Positions 38,327 through 48,059 of a stretch of 64,000 bases of DNA are shown here, piece by piece. Source of the stretch: Arcanobacterium haemolyticum DSM 20595. Its GTDB lineage: Bacteria > Actinomycetota > Actinomycetes > Actinomycetales > Actinomycetaceae. The translations under genes and the position numbers were made by a program. The stretch is taken from the NCBI RefSeq assembly GCF_000092365.1, contig NC_014218.1, forward strand, positions 1,302,001 through 1,366,000. The letters are read 5' to 3'. Below the pieces are notes generated by a model that saw only the letters and a list, made by a program, of their open reading frames with translations, did not search any database and had not been told where the DNA came from. Position 1 is the stretch's first letter. Each line of letters begins with the position of its first letter.

Positions 38327-39566
38327 TCGGCTGGTGGCCGTAAAGGGTTATGTTGCTTGGTTTTTAACGGACACCTCCTTTACGGCAGCGATATCTATTA
38401 ATGGATTTGCTTTACCGATCATCGTTCTACTCGTTGTTGGTTCGGCTTCTGCAGCTGGTCTCGTCTCAGCGGTAGGAACCGTAACTGCGGGGACTTCGAG
38501 TATTTTCGGAGGGTGGCTACAAGACGCAATAAATAAAAGGACACTTGTTATTTGGAGTGCCGTTGTGGGTGCGGCTTTATTCCTTACGGGAGCCGCGCTC
38601 ATAGCGACCGGCAGTTTTAATTTATTCTCTGCCATAGTCCTTGCATTTCTTCTAGGTCTACGATCTGGGCTAGCGGGAACAACAACTAACGTCATGCTAC
38701 GGTCTTTCATCCCGACTAAACTCTTGCCTAAAGCTATTTCTGTAGGCCAGGCTCGTGACTCTGTTATTGAGTTTGCCGGCACACCAGTCGGCGGCTTTCT
38801 TCTCGAGATTGGAAATGCATTCCCTTACGTCGTAAATGTTATACTTAATTGCATTGCTGCTGTATCCGCTGCATTCCTCCCTAAAAATATTTTTGAGCCC
38901 GTGCAAGAGGCAGGCGCTTCTTCTAATAAGAAATTAAGTCTAGGAAATCTTACTAAAGGCTTTCACATCTTAAAAAAGAGTCGCTTATTGAGGGTAAGCG
39001 CAACTTCTGGGAATTTTGCGTTTGCAGTGTTTAACGCGGCGCTACTCATAACCACTATGCATATCGTGAGTATAGAGGGTAATGCAATTACTGCTGGTTT
39101 CTTGAACACTTCCGTTGCGGTTGGTGTGTTCGTTGGCGCAATCGTAGCGCCTAAACTTATATCGCGAGTCAAAGGCGGGATACTGATACTACTAGCCTAC
39201 CTCTTACCATTATCAACGCTAGTCCTATTACTTTTAGTCGAGTCCACTTATCTTCGAATTGTCGTTCTCGCGCCTTCAATGGTTCTGCTCCCTGCTGGAA
39301 GTGCGGTCATGGGGTCTGTACAGATGCTGTCCGTCCCGAAAAATGCTTTAGGTCGATTCTTTGCCGCCGTTGGCGTAGTTGAATTATTTCTCACGACAAT
39401 AGCAACGCTCAGTGCCACCGTGATTTACGAGCAGTTCGGATTTGAATTCGCGATATCAGTTTGTATTGCTGCAGTTACAGTCTGTGTTCTACATCTTGTA
39501 GCGACCCGCGAAATAAGGCAGATACCTACTTCAGAATCATACGAGGATTTCTTTTCCTCAAATTGA
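38301..39566 (+). CDS. MFS transporter, probable exporter of the RiPP product
   Basis: 421 residues with about twelve hydrophobic helices in the pattern of MefA/DHA3-type drug efflux proteins (ISINGFALPIIVLLVVGSAS; IIFGGW-like loop SSIFGGWLQDAIN between helices 2 and 3). ATG 38301 follows GAAGGGTGGAAGA and overlaps the maturase 3' end by 26 bases, so the two are translationally coupled. It would export the modified peptide and give self-protection. No dedicated leader peptidase gene is present, so cleavage must rely on a host protease. Confidence 0.82.
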   Translation: MRNSLRSGDRLVAVKGYVAWFLTDTSFTAAISINGFALPIIVLLVVGSASAAGLVSAVGTVTAGTSSIFGGWLQDAINKRTLVIWSAVVGAALFLTGAALIATGSFNLFSAIVLAFLLGLRSGLAGTTTNVMLRSFIPTKLLPKAISVGQARDSVIEFAGTPVGGFLLEIGNAFPYVVNVILNCIAAVSAAFLPKNIFEPVQEAGASSNKKLSLGNLTKGFHILKKSRLLRVSATSGNFAFAVFNAALLITTMHIVSIEGNAITAGFLNTSVAVGVFVGAIVAPKLISRVKGGILILLAYLLPLSTLVLLLLVESTYLRIVVLAPSMVLLPAGSAVMGSVQMLSVPKNALGRFFAAVGVVELFLTTIATLSATVIYEQFGFEFAISVCIAAVTVCVLHLVATREIRQIPTSESYEDFFSSN

Positions 39567-39576
39567 CAGGGGCAAT

Positions 39577-39718
39577 TTAGTGGGTTTCGGGCAGTTGGAG
39601 TGGCCTAAGAATTAGGTCCAGTCGGTTTAAGGCGTTGACCGTGTTTCCTTCTCTCCATCGTTCCGCGTATTTCCTTGGGCTGAAGTAGCCCAGTGAGGAG
39701 TGCAAGTCATTGTTGAAG
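39577..39718 (-). pseudogene. C-terminal fragment of an IS3-family transposase
   Basis: Minus strand ends with DLHSSLGYFSPRKYAERWREG, the final part of an IS3 OrfB. The upstream part is cut off by the next IS at 39719. Confidence 0.7.
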
Positions 39719-41006
39719 TGTCCCGAGTTTTCTTCCGTTTGAGTGGATGGGAAAATCTGGAGAGCCGCATGAAATTTGATCAGGAAGCGAAGGATCGGGT
39801 TGTCTGGTTGGTGGAGGATCGGATCCTTGCTGAGGGGCTCTCGATTCAAGACGCGTGTCAGGTAGTCGCGCCCAAGCTTGGGGTTTCGTGGCACACTGCC
39901 CGGCGTTACAGCAAGCACGCAAGACCGGTCAGGTCACACGGGCTGAGGAAGACCTTGTGGCTGAGAATGCTCGGCTGCGCCGGGAGAATCAAGAACTGCG
40001 CGATACGAACGAGTTGTTGAAGGCCGCGTCGGCTTTTTTCGCGTCAGAACCAGGCCCCCAACGTCCGTATTTGATCGCGTTTATTGACGAGTATCGTGAT
40101 CGTTTCACAGCCCGTGTTCATTTGTGCGACGTTAAATGAGCAACGTCAGGGAGGCTTCATCACTTCCCGCGGCTATCGTAACGCATATGGTACGCCGAGC
40201 GCTAGGAGCATCCGGGACCGTGAGCTGGTTGCCAAGGTTCTCCAGATCCATGGGGAGAACTATGGTGTCTACGGTGTGCGGAAAATGTGGCACGCGCTCT
40301 CCCGCCGTGGCGTGCGGGTCGGCCGCGAGCAGACCGCGAGGCTCATGCGTCTGGCAGGAGTATCCGGGAAGGGCAAGGGACGTTCCCCGATCACGACACA
40401 CAAAGCCCGGAGGGAAGATACCAGACCAGGTTTGGTTCATCGCGAGTTTCACGCCGCTGGTCCGAACCGGCTGTGGGTCGCGGACATTACTTATGTTCGA
40501 ACCGCTCAAGGGTTCGTTTATGCGGCGTTTGTGACGGACGTGTTCTCTCGCAAGATCGTGGGCTGGGCACTATCAGATTCCATGCGGACCGAGGCATTAC
40601 CGTTGCAGGCGTTGAATCAGGCGATCACGAGCGCGAAGGAAACGGCCGGGGTGATACATCACTCAGACCACGGATCGCAGTATGTGTCGATTGTGTATAA
40701 CGATCGGCTCACAGATGCTGGTATCACTCCATCAACCGGGACGGTTGGGGATTCCTACGACAACGCACTAGCCGAGAACGTCAACAGCTCATATAAGAAC
40801 GAGCTGATCAATAACCATCGATGGAAAGACGTTCTTGAGGTCGAGATCGCTACCTTCGAATGGGTGACCTGGTGGAACCAGACCCGGCTCCACCAAGCCC
40901 TTGACTACCGCACCCCGGTCGAGGTTGAGAACTACTACTGGCGCATCGCGAGCACATCAGAGAAAATGAAAACCAGGGCAAACGCCTAGGAAGTAAACCC
41001 GAGGCA
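39719..41006 (+). mobile_element. Second IS3-family element, decayed
   Basis: 1288 bases bounded by imperfect inverted repeats, left TGTCCCGAGTTTTCTTCC and right (reverse complement) TGCCTCGGGTTTACTTCC (14 of 18 pair). No target duplication was found. It inserted next to an older transposase fragment and encloses a frameshifted transposase gene. Confidence 0.75.
39769..40989 (+). pseudogene. IS3-family transposase OrfA-OrfB, frameshifted
   Basis: OrfA begins at ATG 39769 (MKFDQEAKDRVVWLVEDRIL, helix-turn-helix, GVSWHTARR), changes frame near 39905 to QQARKTGQ...EENARL-type coiled coil (RRENQELRDTNELLKAASAFF), and runs into the OrfB N-terminus LIAFIDEYRDRF. A further frame change near 40110 leads to the long OrfB core with all catalytic residues: WVADITYV, HHSDHGSQYVS, DNALAENVNSSYKNELI. 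Two lesions; transposition would need complementation. Confidence 0.8.
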
Positions 41007-41123
41007 CTTCACGCAGGAAAGAAAACAACGTCAGTATTCACACAAGGAAAAGGGAAAATAGAATTCGGGTTATAGTGGCTAACAAAACCAGCAACATCAT
41101 TACAGTCACGAAAGGGTAGCCTC

Positions 41124-41348
41124 ATGAAGATGACTTATGACAGAGAAGCCGATGCTGCGTACATTACCTTTGGTAACGACATTGAACCAAAAGAATCAGC
41201 TCAACAGGTTTCTCTCATAGAAACCCCAAACGGGCAAACACAAGTGACGATCGATGTTGATAGCGAAGGCTATCTTCTAGGGATTGAAGTACTTTCAGCG
41301 TCACTTGGTTTACGTGATGATGTTCTTAATGGAGCGCATAACCTATAA
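41124..41348 (+). CDS. DUF2283 family protein
   Basis: A 74-residue protein matching the DUF2283 pattern MTYDREADAAYITF ... VTIDVDSEGYLLGIEVLSAS. Function unknown; members are often found near toxin-antitoxin or mobile genes. An AAAGGG sequence precedes ATG 41124. A T-tailed hairpin follows at 41418. Confidence 0.82.
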   Translation: MKMTYDREADAAYITFGNDIEPKESAQQVSLIETPNGQTQVTIDVDSEGYLLGIEVLSASLGLRDDVLNGAHNL

Positions 41349-41417
41349 CAAGTGCCCTTTATTCCGTCCATATGAAAAACAGGTAGAGCTGCGAGATTTC
41401 GCTAGTAATTATCAGGG

Positions 41418-41452
41418 GTCGTCCCTGCCACAAAACCAGTGGCAGGGACGAC
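41418..41452 (+). terminator. Rho-independent terminator
   Basis: GTCGTCCCTGCCAC and GTGGCAGGGACGAC form a perfect 14-bp stem with loop AAAACCA, followed by TTATTTTC. Ends the DUF2283 transcript or is the leftover intergenic region of a phage. Confidence 0.85.
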
Positions 41453-41471
41453 TTATTTTCAGGAGAAAATA

Positions 41472-42660
41472 ATGAATCGGTTTATTGACTTTTCCGCAAA
41501 CTCCCCACCCGGAATACAGTCCTCACGGGTGGTGGGTATAGCTTTTTGTTTGGGCCGACATCTGCTGGGCGTCCGGTGACCGAGCGAAGCGCGATGCAAA
41601 TGACCGCCGTGTATTCATGCGTGAGGATCTTAGCTGAAGCGATAGCCGGACTACCACTGCACGTCTACCGTTACAAGGACGGCGGTGGTAAAGAAAAAGC
41701 GGTCGATCATGGTTTGTACCGCCTGCTTCACGATGAACCTAACCCCGAGATGACGAGCTTCGTGTTTAGAGAAACGCTCATGACGCAACTGTTGTTGTGG
41801 GGTAATGCGTTTGCTCAGGTAGTGCGTAACGGGCTCGGCGAAGTGATCGGGCTGTATCCGCTGCAACCGAATCGGATGAGCGTAGGCAGGGATCTGGACA
41901 GCAAGGCTTTGTATTACGAGTACCAAATCTCCTGGGACGAACCCGCAGGAGAGTACAAGACGATCCGGCTTACCCCTAGCGATGTGCTTCATGTTCCAGG
42001 TCTTGGTTTTGATGGGTTGGTTGGTTATTCCCCGATCGCGATGGCAAAAAACGCTATCGGGCTCGCGCAGGCTACCGAAGATTACGGTGCTTCATTTTTT
42101 GCTAATGGGGCGGCTCCTGGTGGGGTGTTAGAGCATCCAGGCACGATCAGAGACCCTTCTCGGGTGCGCGAATCCTGGCAACAGACTTTTGGTGGCGCTC
42201 GTAACAGTAACAAAGTTGCGGTGCTTGAGGAGGGGAAGAAATACACGCCGATATCGGTAAGCCCGGAGCGGCACAGTTTTTAGAGACACGGAAGTTTCAG
42301 CTCAATGAGATCGCCCGAATATTTCGTATCTCGCCCCACATGATTGGCGACCTGGAAAAATCTAGCTTTAGCAATATTGAGCAGCAAAGCCTCGAATTTG
42401 TGAAGTACACGCTTGATCCGTGGGTCATCAGGCGGGAACAAGCCATCATAAAAACCCTGCTCTCGGCTGATGAGAAACCGCGTTTTTGTAGCGAGGAGCA
42501 TCGGCGCGCCTGGTGGAAAGCATACCCGGAGGCGAAAAGGTGTACTGCTACCTATATCTTCACCTGCGCTGGCTGCGCAACCACATTCACTGCCTACGGC
42601 AACAAGAAACGCAAGTATTGCTCCCATGTCTGCTACGTGACCCACAGGGGCACGGCATGA
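41472..42660 (+). pseudogene. HK97-type phage portal protein, degraded and fused to unrelated C-terminus
   Basis: ATG 41472 (AGGAGA upstream) gives MNRFIDF, then one T is missing from a T-run at 41491-41494 and the portal sequence continues (YSFLFGPTSAGRPVTERSAMQMTAVYSC). Near 42268 a second base is missing within SPEQAQFLE, after which ETRKFQLNEIARIFRISPHMIGDLEKSSFSN follows. At about 42450 portal homology stops and the frame becomes a Cys-rich zinc-ribbon-like stretch (CAGCATTFTAYGNKKRKYCSHVCYV) usually found in small genes before serine recombinases. A deletion therefore joined two modules. Confidence 0.75.
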
Positions 42661-42857
42661 AAGCGGTTCAGATGAAACATGAGGCAGTCTGCAGGGTCAC
42701 CCTTGCACTTGCCGAAAAACTCCGCGTAGCTGATGCTATCTCTCAGGCTGATTATCAGCGGGTACGAGAGGCTCTCATCGGTTCGTATCAGCCTGCGATT
42801 ATGGCACTGTTATTGCCACAGCGACTGGATAAAACAGGCGTTCAGAGTGATATATAG
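42657..42857 (+). CDS. Small recombinase-associated protein
   Basis: 66 residues (AEKLRVADAISQADYQRVREALIGSYQPAIMAL), resembling the SHOCT-like helical proteins encoded directly before large serine recombinases in Gram-positive elements. Its ATG overlaps the stop of the preceding fusion frame. Function unknown. Confidence 0.55.
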   Translation: MKAVQMKHEAVCRVTLALAEKLRVADAISQADYQRVREALIGSYQPAIMALLLPQRLDKTGVQSDI

Positions 42858-42887
42858 ACACACCGAAGTTGATACAAGGAGACGCGC

Positions 42888-44134
42888 ATGGAGATCTACA
42901 AACTACCACCCAAACCAGTAGCGTTGAAGCTCACGCGGGTGGCGGCGTATGTGCGGGTATCGCGTGAATCCGAGCGCCTCACTCAATCGTTCTCTGCCCA
43001 AGTTTCTTACTACACCACCTCATCAGCTCAACACCAGGCTGGGAGTACGCCGGAGTATATTCTGACTATGCCGCGACGGGTACCAGCACTACGGGGCGTG
43101 ACGAGTTCAACCAAATGATCGATAAAGCCTTAGCCAGGCAAATAGACATTATTCTCACCAAATCGATTAGCAGGTTTGCCCGTAACACCGTCGACCTACT
43201 CACCACTGTGCGAGCCATGAAAGCCGCTGGAGTTTCAGTGCGTTTTGAACGTGAAAACATCGACACCGCTAACGCTGAGGGCGAAGTCCTCCTCACTTTA
43301 CTAGCCTCGTTCGCGCAAGCTGAGTCCGAATCTATCTCGGCTAACGCGAAGTGGGGCATCCGCAAAAAATACAAGGATGGTCTTCTTCATTCACGTCAAC
43401 CCTACGGATACCACTACCACCACGGCCAGCTCGACATTATTGAAGAAGCCGTGATCGTGCGGCGTGTGTTTGCTGAGTTTCTTGACGGGATCAGCCCGGA
43501 GAAAACCTGCAAACAAATGGACCAAGAGAGTTTGCGTTCACGTGGTGGCGGCAAGTTCAGTGCCTCGGTGACCCGCGATTGGCTGGAGAATCCCACATAT
43601 ATCGGTACCGCAATCTTGCAACAGTACTTCAGTGCTCACGCCGGAGATAACACACCGACTCTGAATCGTGGCGAGCTGGATAAATATATTGTGGAAGACT
43701 CCCACCCGCCGATTATCGAGCGTAGCGTTTTTGATGCCGTTCAGGCAGAGCTAGCTAGGCGGCGTGCCACGGGCGGGCGCGGCTTGACCCCAACCGGTGG
43801 GAGTAGCGCTCGTACGCACCGTATCACCTGCACTATCTGTGGCAGGAACTATCATCGGCGTACCCGCCGCTTGGCACACTCAACTTATAAATACTGGTGG
43901 TGCGAAACCGCCACGAAAGGCAAGGGCAACCCCTGCCATGCTCATCAACTACGAGAAGAACACCTGCACACCATCATCAACCGGCTGCTTGGGCTTCATG
44001 CTTGGGACAACCAGCAGGTGGTTGTTCGGATCAAGCGAATTGAGGCCAGCCCGAACTGACACCTGACAATCCACCTCAATAGTGGGAACACTGCCACAAT
44101 TGACTACCGCACCGGCGAGGAGGCGACTGCCTGA
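42888..44134 (+). pseudogene. Large serine recombinase, inactivated
   Basis: The resolvase domain starts VAAYVRVSRESERL with the nucleophile Ser in VRVS, shifts frame near 43014 and continues as WEYAGVYSDYAATGTSTTGR and SRFARNTVDLLTTVR, then the recombinase domain and zinc ribbon (CTICGRNYHRR). An in-frame TGA at 44057-44059 cuts the protein before the last 24 codons, which stay open to the natural stop at 44132. One frameshift plus one nonsense change. Confidence 0.82.
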
Positions 44135-45699
44135 TGCCACGGATTACCACTATCCCTGCCACCAAACCCTTACACTCCACTACAACCACGATTAGCAGCC
44201 AGCAGCTACGCCGCGTAGCTAGCTATGCTCGCGTCTCCACCGATGACGCTGACCAGGCGAACTCGTATGAGGCACAAGTGGATTATTACGAGCACTACAT
44301 CAAAAACCACGACGGCTGGCAATACGTCGACATCTACACCGATGAAGGAATCTCTGGCACTTCCACGAAACACCGGGAGGGATTCAACCACATGATAGCT
44401 GACGCTCTCTCAGGAAAAATCGACTTGATCGTCCCCAAAAGCGTCTCCCGGTTTGCTCGCAACACCGTCGTCTCCCTCACAACGGTGAGGAAGTTGAAAG
44501 ATAAAGGTGTGGAGGTGTTTTTCGAGAAAGAAAATATCTGGACTTTGGATTCCAAAGGCGAGCTATTGATCACCATCATGAGCTCTCTGGCTCAAGAAGA
44601 ATCCAGATCTATTTCCGAGAACGTCACGTGGGGTCATAGGAAGCGTTTCCAAGACGGTAAGGTTTATCTGCCCTACGGTAACTTCCTCGGATACGACCGA
44701 GGCCCAGACGGCAACCCGGTTATTAACCCTGAGCAAGCCGAAACAGTGCGCCGCATCTACCGCCAATACCTCGAAGGCATGAGCATTCCACAAATTGCGG
44801 CCGCCCTTGATGCGGATGGGATTCCCACGCCGATGCGGAAAGCGAAATGGTCGCACTCAACAATCCATTCCATCCTCACCAACGAGAAATACAAAGGCGA
44901 TGCTCTGCTGCAAAAATCCTTTACCGTCGATTTCCTCACCAAGGCTGTGAAAACCAACGAGGGCGAAGTGCCCCAGTATTACGTGACCGACTCTCACCCA
45001 GCCATCATCGATCCTGAAACCTGGGAACTCGTGCGCTACGAACTAGCGGAAAACACGAACCAAGGCCGGCGCGAGCGAGCCTTCACCGGCATCGTCTACT
45101 GCACCCACTGCGGAGCAGCCTACGGAAGCAAAACCTGGCATTCCACAGATAAATACAAGACGATTATTTGGCAATGCAACCAAAAATTCGCAATCCCACA
45201 CCCGAAGAAAATGCTCGTACTACGCGATAACCAGCTACAGACAATCTTCCAAACAGCCTTATCCAATCTTTTCAAACAACAGCAGCTAATCGACTGGGAT
45301 TATCTGATTGCCACAGCAACCGACACTACGGATTTGGAAGAACAAGCCTTGCAGCAAGCAACCGAGGTGGAAGTTGCCACGAAGCTCATCAACCAAGCCA
45401 TCACCCGCAACGCCCACCACTCCCAAAACCAAGACAACTACCGCGAACGTTTCGACCAACTCGAAGCCCGCCAGCGCGAAGCCATCGGCGCCTACGAGAC
45501 CACACAGACAGAGATTGAGCGCCGCCACGGCATCAAGGCCAAGCTCACCAGGTTCAAGAAAACCCTTCAAAAAGCAACCCTGGAGGAAGACTTTAACCAA
45601 GCAACCCTACGCGCTCTCTGCCAACGCATCGAGATCACGCCATCAGGCGAGGCGACCGTGGTATTCGCTGATGGCACAGAAATTAAAGTTCATCACTAA
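44134..45699 (+). CDS. Large serine recombinase (site-specific integrase)
   Basis: 521 residues, intact: resolvase domain (RVASYARVSTDDADQANSYEAQ with catalytic Ser; SRFARNTVVSLTTVRKL; QEESRSISENVTWG), recombinase domain, zinc ribbon (YCTHCGAAYGSKTW ... WQCNQK) and a long coiled coil (VEVATKLINQAI ... LEARQREAI). Its ATG overlaps the stop of the inactive recombinase before it. Enzymes of this type integrate and excise Tn4451/ICE-like elements at short core sites. It ends 6 bases before the ABC-F gene on the other strand, so the island edge may be here. Confidence 0.92.
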   Translation: MPRITTIPATKPLHSTTTTISSQQLRRVASYARVSTDDADQANSYEAQVDYYEHYIKNHDGWQYVDIYTDEGISGTSTKHREGFNHMIADALSGKIDLIVPKSVSRFARNTVVSLTTVRKLKDKGVEVFFEKENIWTLDSKGELLITIMSSLAQEESRSISENVTWGHRKRFQDGKVYLPYGNFLGYDRGPDGNPVINPEQAETVRRIYRQYLEGMSIPQIAAALDADGIPTPMRKAKWSHSTIHSILTNEKYKGDALLQKSFTVDFLTKAVKTNEGEVPQYYVTDSHPAIIDPETWELVRYELAENTNQGRRERAFTGIVYCTHCGAAYGSKTWHSTDKYKTIIWQCNQKFAIPHPKKMLVLRDNQLQTIFQTALSNLFKQQQLIDWDYLIATATDTTDLEEQALQQATEVEVATKLINQAITRNAHHSQNQDNYRERFDQLEARQREAIGAYETTQTEIERRHGIKAKLTRFKKTLQKATLEEDFNQATLRALCQRIEITPSGEATVVFADGTEIKVHH

Positions 45700-45705
45700 T
45701 CGAAG

Positions 45706-47328
45706 CTATGACTCACTGTGCGTCACATCAAGGCGGATTGCTCTCCCTTGCCAGTGCTGGATCAGCCATTGATCGTGGGTAGTGATGATGAGGGTTCCGT
45801 TCCATTCTCGGAATGCTTCCTCTATGGTTTCGAGGAAATCGAGATCAAGATAGTTTGTGGGCTCATCAATCACCAGTATGTTCGGTGACGAGGATACAGC
45901 AACAGCCAGCTGAGCGCGGCGTTGGTTACCGTCCGAGAGCTGGGATAGCGGCGTCGCCCAGAACTTCGGATGCAAGAAGCCTTTACCTACCTCGCCTATC
46001 CCCTCACGCCGCGCACTCTCTGGAATCAATAGATCACTAGGCGCAGGGAGCGTTTGAGGAACATAAGCTATGCCGTCACCAGCAGTAACTACCCCACTCG
46101 CGCTAGCACTAGGCGGTTTGCCGGTAGCAATCCAGTGCAATAGTGTGCTTTTTCCGGCGCCGTTCGCTCCTGTGACGAGAAGCTTCTCGCCGTAAGCAAG
46201 GTCGAAGGTGACGGGCTGGAGCCGCCCTGGCACGCTTGCGGCACGTACCTGCACCACAATGCTTCCTAAGCCACCAGTGGCTACTTTGGGGATAGTGACC
46301 GAGTAGCTCACTTCGCGGGGTTTTCGCACCTCGCGCGCAGCAAGCGCAGCAACTTTCACGTCATCGTTTGTTTTGCGTCTCGTGGAGACTTTTTGAGCGC
46401 GGTCTGCGTAGAACTTTTGTGCCATACCCACCTCGGAACGGCGCGAGAAATGAACGTGACCCACCGTCTCAGAATCTCTCCGATGCTCCGCAAGCCGCTT
46501 CTTATGCCCTCGCTGGCGGGCATAAATCTGGCGGTGACGATTCTGGGCACGTTGCTTCTGCTTGAGGTAGTCACTGTAAGCACCAGTTGTTTGCCACGCA
46601 CCGAAACTAGCATCAACACCGTCAAAAACTGCCAGTGCTTGCCACGAAGCAACATCAAGATCTAGCACAGACGTGGCCACCTGCTCGATGAAATCCCTAT
46701 CGTGACTGGAAAAAAGCACACCGTCAGGCCAAGCGCGAACCATAGAGATCAGGCGAGAGCGAGCATCATCGTCAAGGTAATTCGTTGGCTCATCCAAAAG
46801 CAACACCCCTCGCCGGTTCAGGAGCAACGCCACCAATCGCACCCGCGTAACCTGCCCCGGAGAAAGCGAAGCTAAAAGCCGATCGAGAGCAATACCACCA
46901 AGCCCAAAATCAGCAAGCAGTTCAGTTCGGCGAGCATTGTAATCCCACGAGCCTAACGCCGTCACTCGTTCAAACGCAGCATCGTAAGCAGCCAAATCCG
47001 CATCCGTATGAGCGTGTTCGAGACGCTCGGTAATCTCGTGAAACCGCTGCAGCGACTCGTACACATCACCGTTCGCTGCACGAAAAACATCACCTACCGT
47101 GGATGCCCGTGCAGAATCAAAGCGTCCAAGGCCAGATTCACTCGCGCCTGCAATCACGCCCGAATCAGGAGTAAGTGTGCCGTTTGCCAGGCGCAACAAC
47201 GTAGTCTTGCCCGAGCCGTTCGGGCCCACCACACAAATACGCTCCTGCTCGCTACACGAGAAAAACACATTGACCAGCAGCGGCAAAGATGAGTACGAAA
47301 AAGAAACAGAATCAAAAGAAATAGGCAT
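45706..47328 (-). CDS. ABC-F family ATPase (ribosome-protection/resistance type)
   Basis: 540 residues with two ABC domains and no membrane segment. Domain 1: GPNGSGKTTLLRL, LSPGQVTRVR (LSPGQ signature), LLLDEPTNYLD. Domain 2: GANGAGKSTLLHW, LSDGNQRRAQLAVA, LVIDEPTNYLD. The linker between them is charged and helical (RQRGHKKRLAEHRRDSE). Members act on the ribosome; the resistance subset removes macrolides, lincosamides or pleuromutilins. Subtype cannot be fixed by reading. A stem-loop lies 107-135 bases upstream and may be an attenuator. Confidence 0.85.
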   Translation of the reverse strand: MPISFDSVSFSYSSLPLLVNVFFSCSEQERICVVGPNGSGKTTLLRLANGTLTPDSGVIAGASESGLGRFDSARASTVGDVFRAANGDVYESLQRFHEITERLEHAHTDADLAAYDAAFERVTALGSWDYNARRTELLADFGLGGIALDRLLASLSPGQVTRVRLVALLLNRRGVLLLDEPTNYLDDDARSRLISMVRAWPDGVLFSSHDRDFIEQVATSVLDLDVASWQALAVFDGVDASFGAWQTTGAYSDYLKQKQRAQNRHRQIYARQRGHKKRLAEHRRDSETVGHVHFSRRSEVGMAQKFYADRAQKVSTRRKTNDDVKVAALAAREVRKPREVSYSVTIPKVATGGLGSIVVQVRAASVPGRLQPVTFDLAYGEKLLVTGANGAGKSTLLHWIATGKPPSASASGVVTAGDGIAYVPQTLPAPSDLLIPESARREGIGEVGKGFLHPKFWATPLSQLSDGNQRRAQLAVAVSSSPNILVIDEPTNYLDLDFLETIEEAFREWNGTLIITTHDQWLIQHWQGRAIRLDVTHSES

Positions 47329-47434
47329 AGCGAACCGCCAATCGTCGAACCAACACGGAAAACGAAAACGATTCAGATGCTCATGGCACTAGTCTAACAA
47401 GACCACCAGGCAGCCGTGGGCAATCAAAGCAATA

Positions 47435-47463
47435 GAGCTGACCACCGTTCAGGTAGTCAGCCC
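47435..47463. terminator. Stem-loop between tmRNA and the ABC-F gene
   Basis: GAGCTGACCACC / GGTAGTCAGCCC (one mismatch, loop GTTCA). On the minus strand it follows tmRNA and precedes ABC-F; on the plus strand it is followed by CTATTTTTA. Terminator or ABC-F leader attenuator. A second small hairpin, CGCAAAACCCTAGTTTTGCG, lies at 47531-47550. Confidence 0.45.
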
Positions 47464-47578
47464 TATTTTTATGCCTTTGAGCAGGCCTTTTACAAACTGC
47501 GCGCATTTTCAAATTTTGTGCGCACCTTTGCGCAAAACCCTAGTTTTGCGGAATTGTATCAATTCAGCGTGCTCGTAG

Positions 47579-47954
47579 TGGAGATGGGGAGAATTGAACT
47601 CCCGTCCGATAGTGAGGAACCCAAGACTTCTCCGGGTGCAGTCTGTTCATCGTTGTTTTTGGCTCCAGCACTCTCACAGACACGTTGCTGACGAACTTAG
47701 CTAATAGGTTGTCGCCTAACGGTTAATAGCGAACCGCTAGTGCCAGTGGCTTTCAAAAGCGACGCCAGGAATCTCACGCGAAAGCAACGTGAGCCTGACG
47801 GATTTCATGTAAATGCGCTCGCTCAGGCGGCGAGGGCGAAATCAGACTTCTGCTTGTTGGCAGTTATTTTTTCGCACAGATCGTTAAAGAGATAACTGTG
47901 CATCCTCTACCCGCTTCCCTTCGGTAATCACTACCGTCGAAACCGATCATCCCC
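47579..47954 (-). ncRNA. ssrA: Transfer-messenger RNA (ssrA)
   Basis: The minus strand begins GGGGATGATCGGTTTCGACG, the conserved tmRNA 5' end, and ends with the T-arm GGGAGTTCAATTCTCCC and acceptor strand CATCTCCA that pairs with the 5' end; CCA is not encoded. The tag frame at 47861-47823 reads ANKQKSDFALAA then TGA, ending in the usual LAA degron. tmRNA rescues stalled ribosomes with SmpB, whose gene is 1 kb away. Confidence 0.95.
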
Positions 47955-48059
47955 TATTCAGTTATCACCTTGAGCGGCCGGCGCAGTCTTCAACGCACAG
48001 CAACCCAAAACATACTGTCCGTCAAGTGTACCGCGTGGCCCCGGCGTCGTCTAGTCTAA

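Noticed and set aside
45699-47578. tRNA gene as integration target of the island
   Set aside because: No cloverleaf seen near the recombinase; only tmRNA at 47579-47954, which is complete and shows no duplicated 3' end next to the island.
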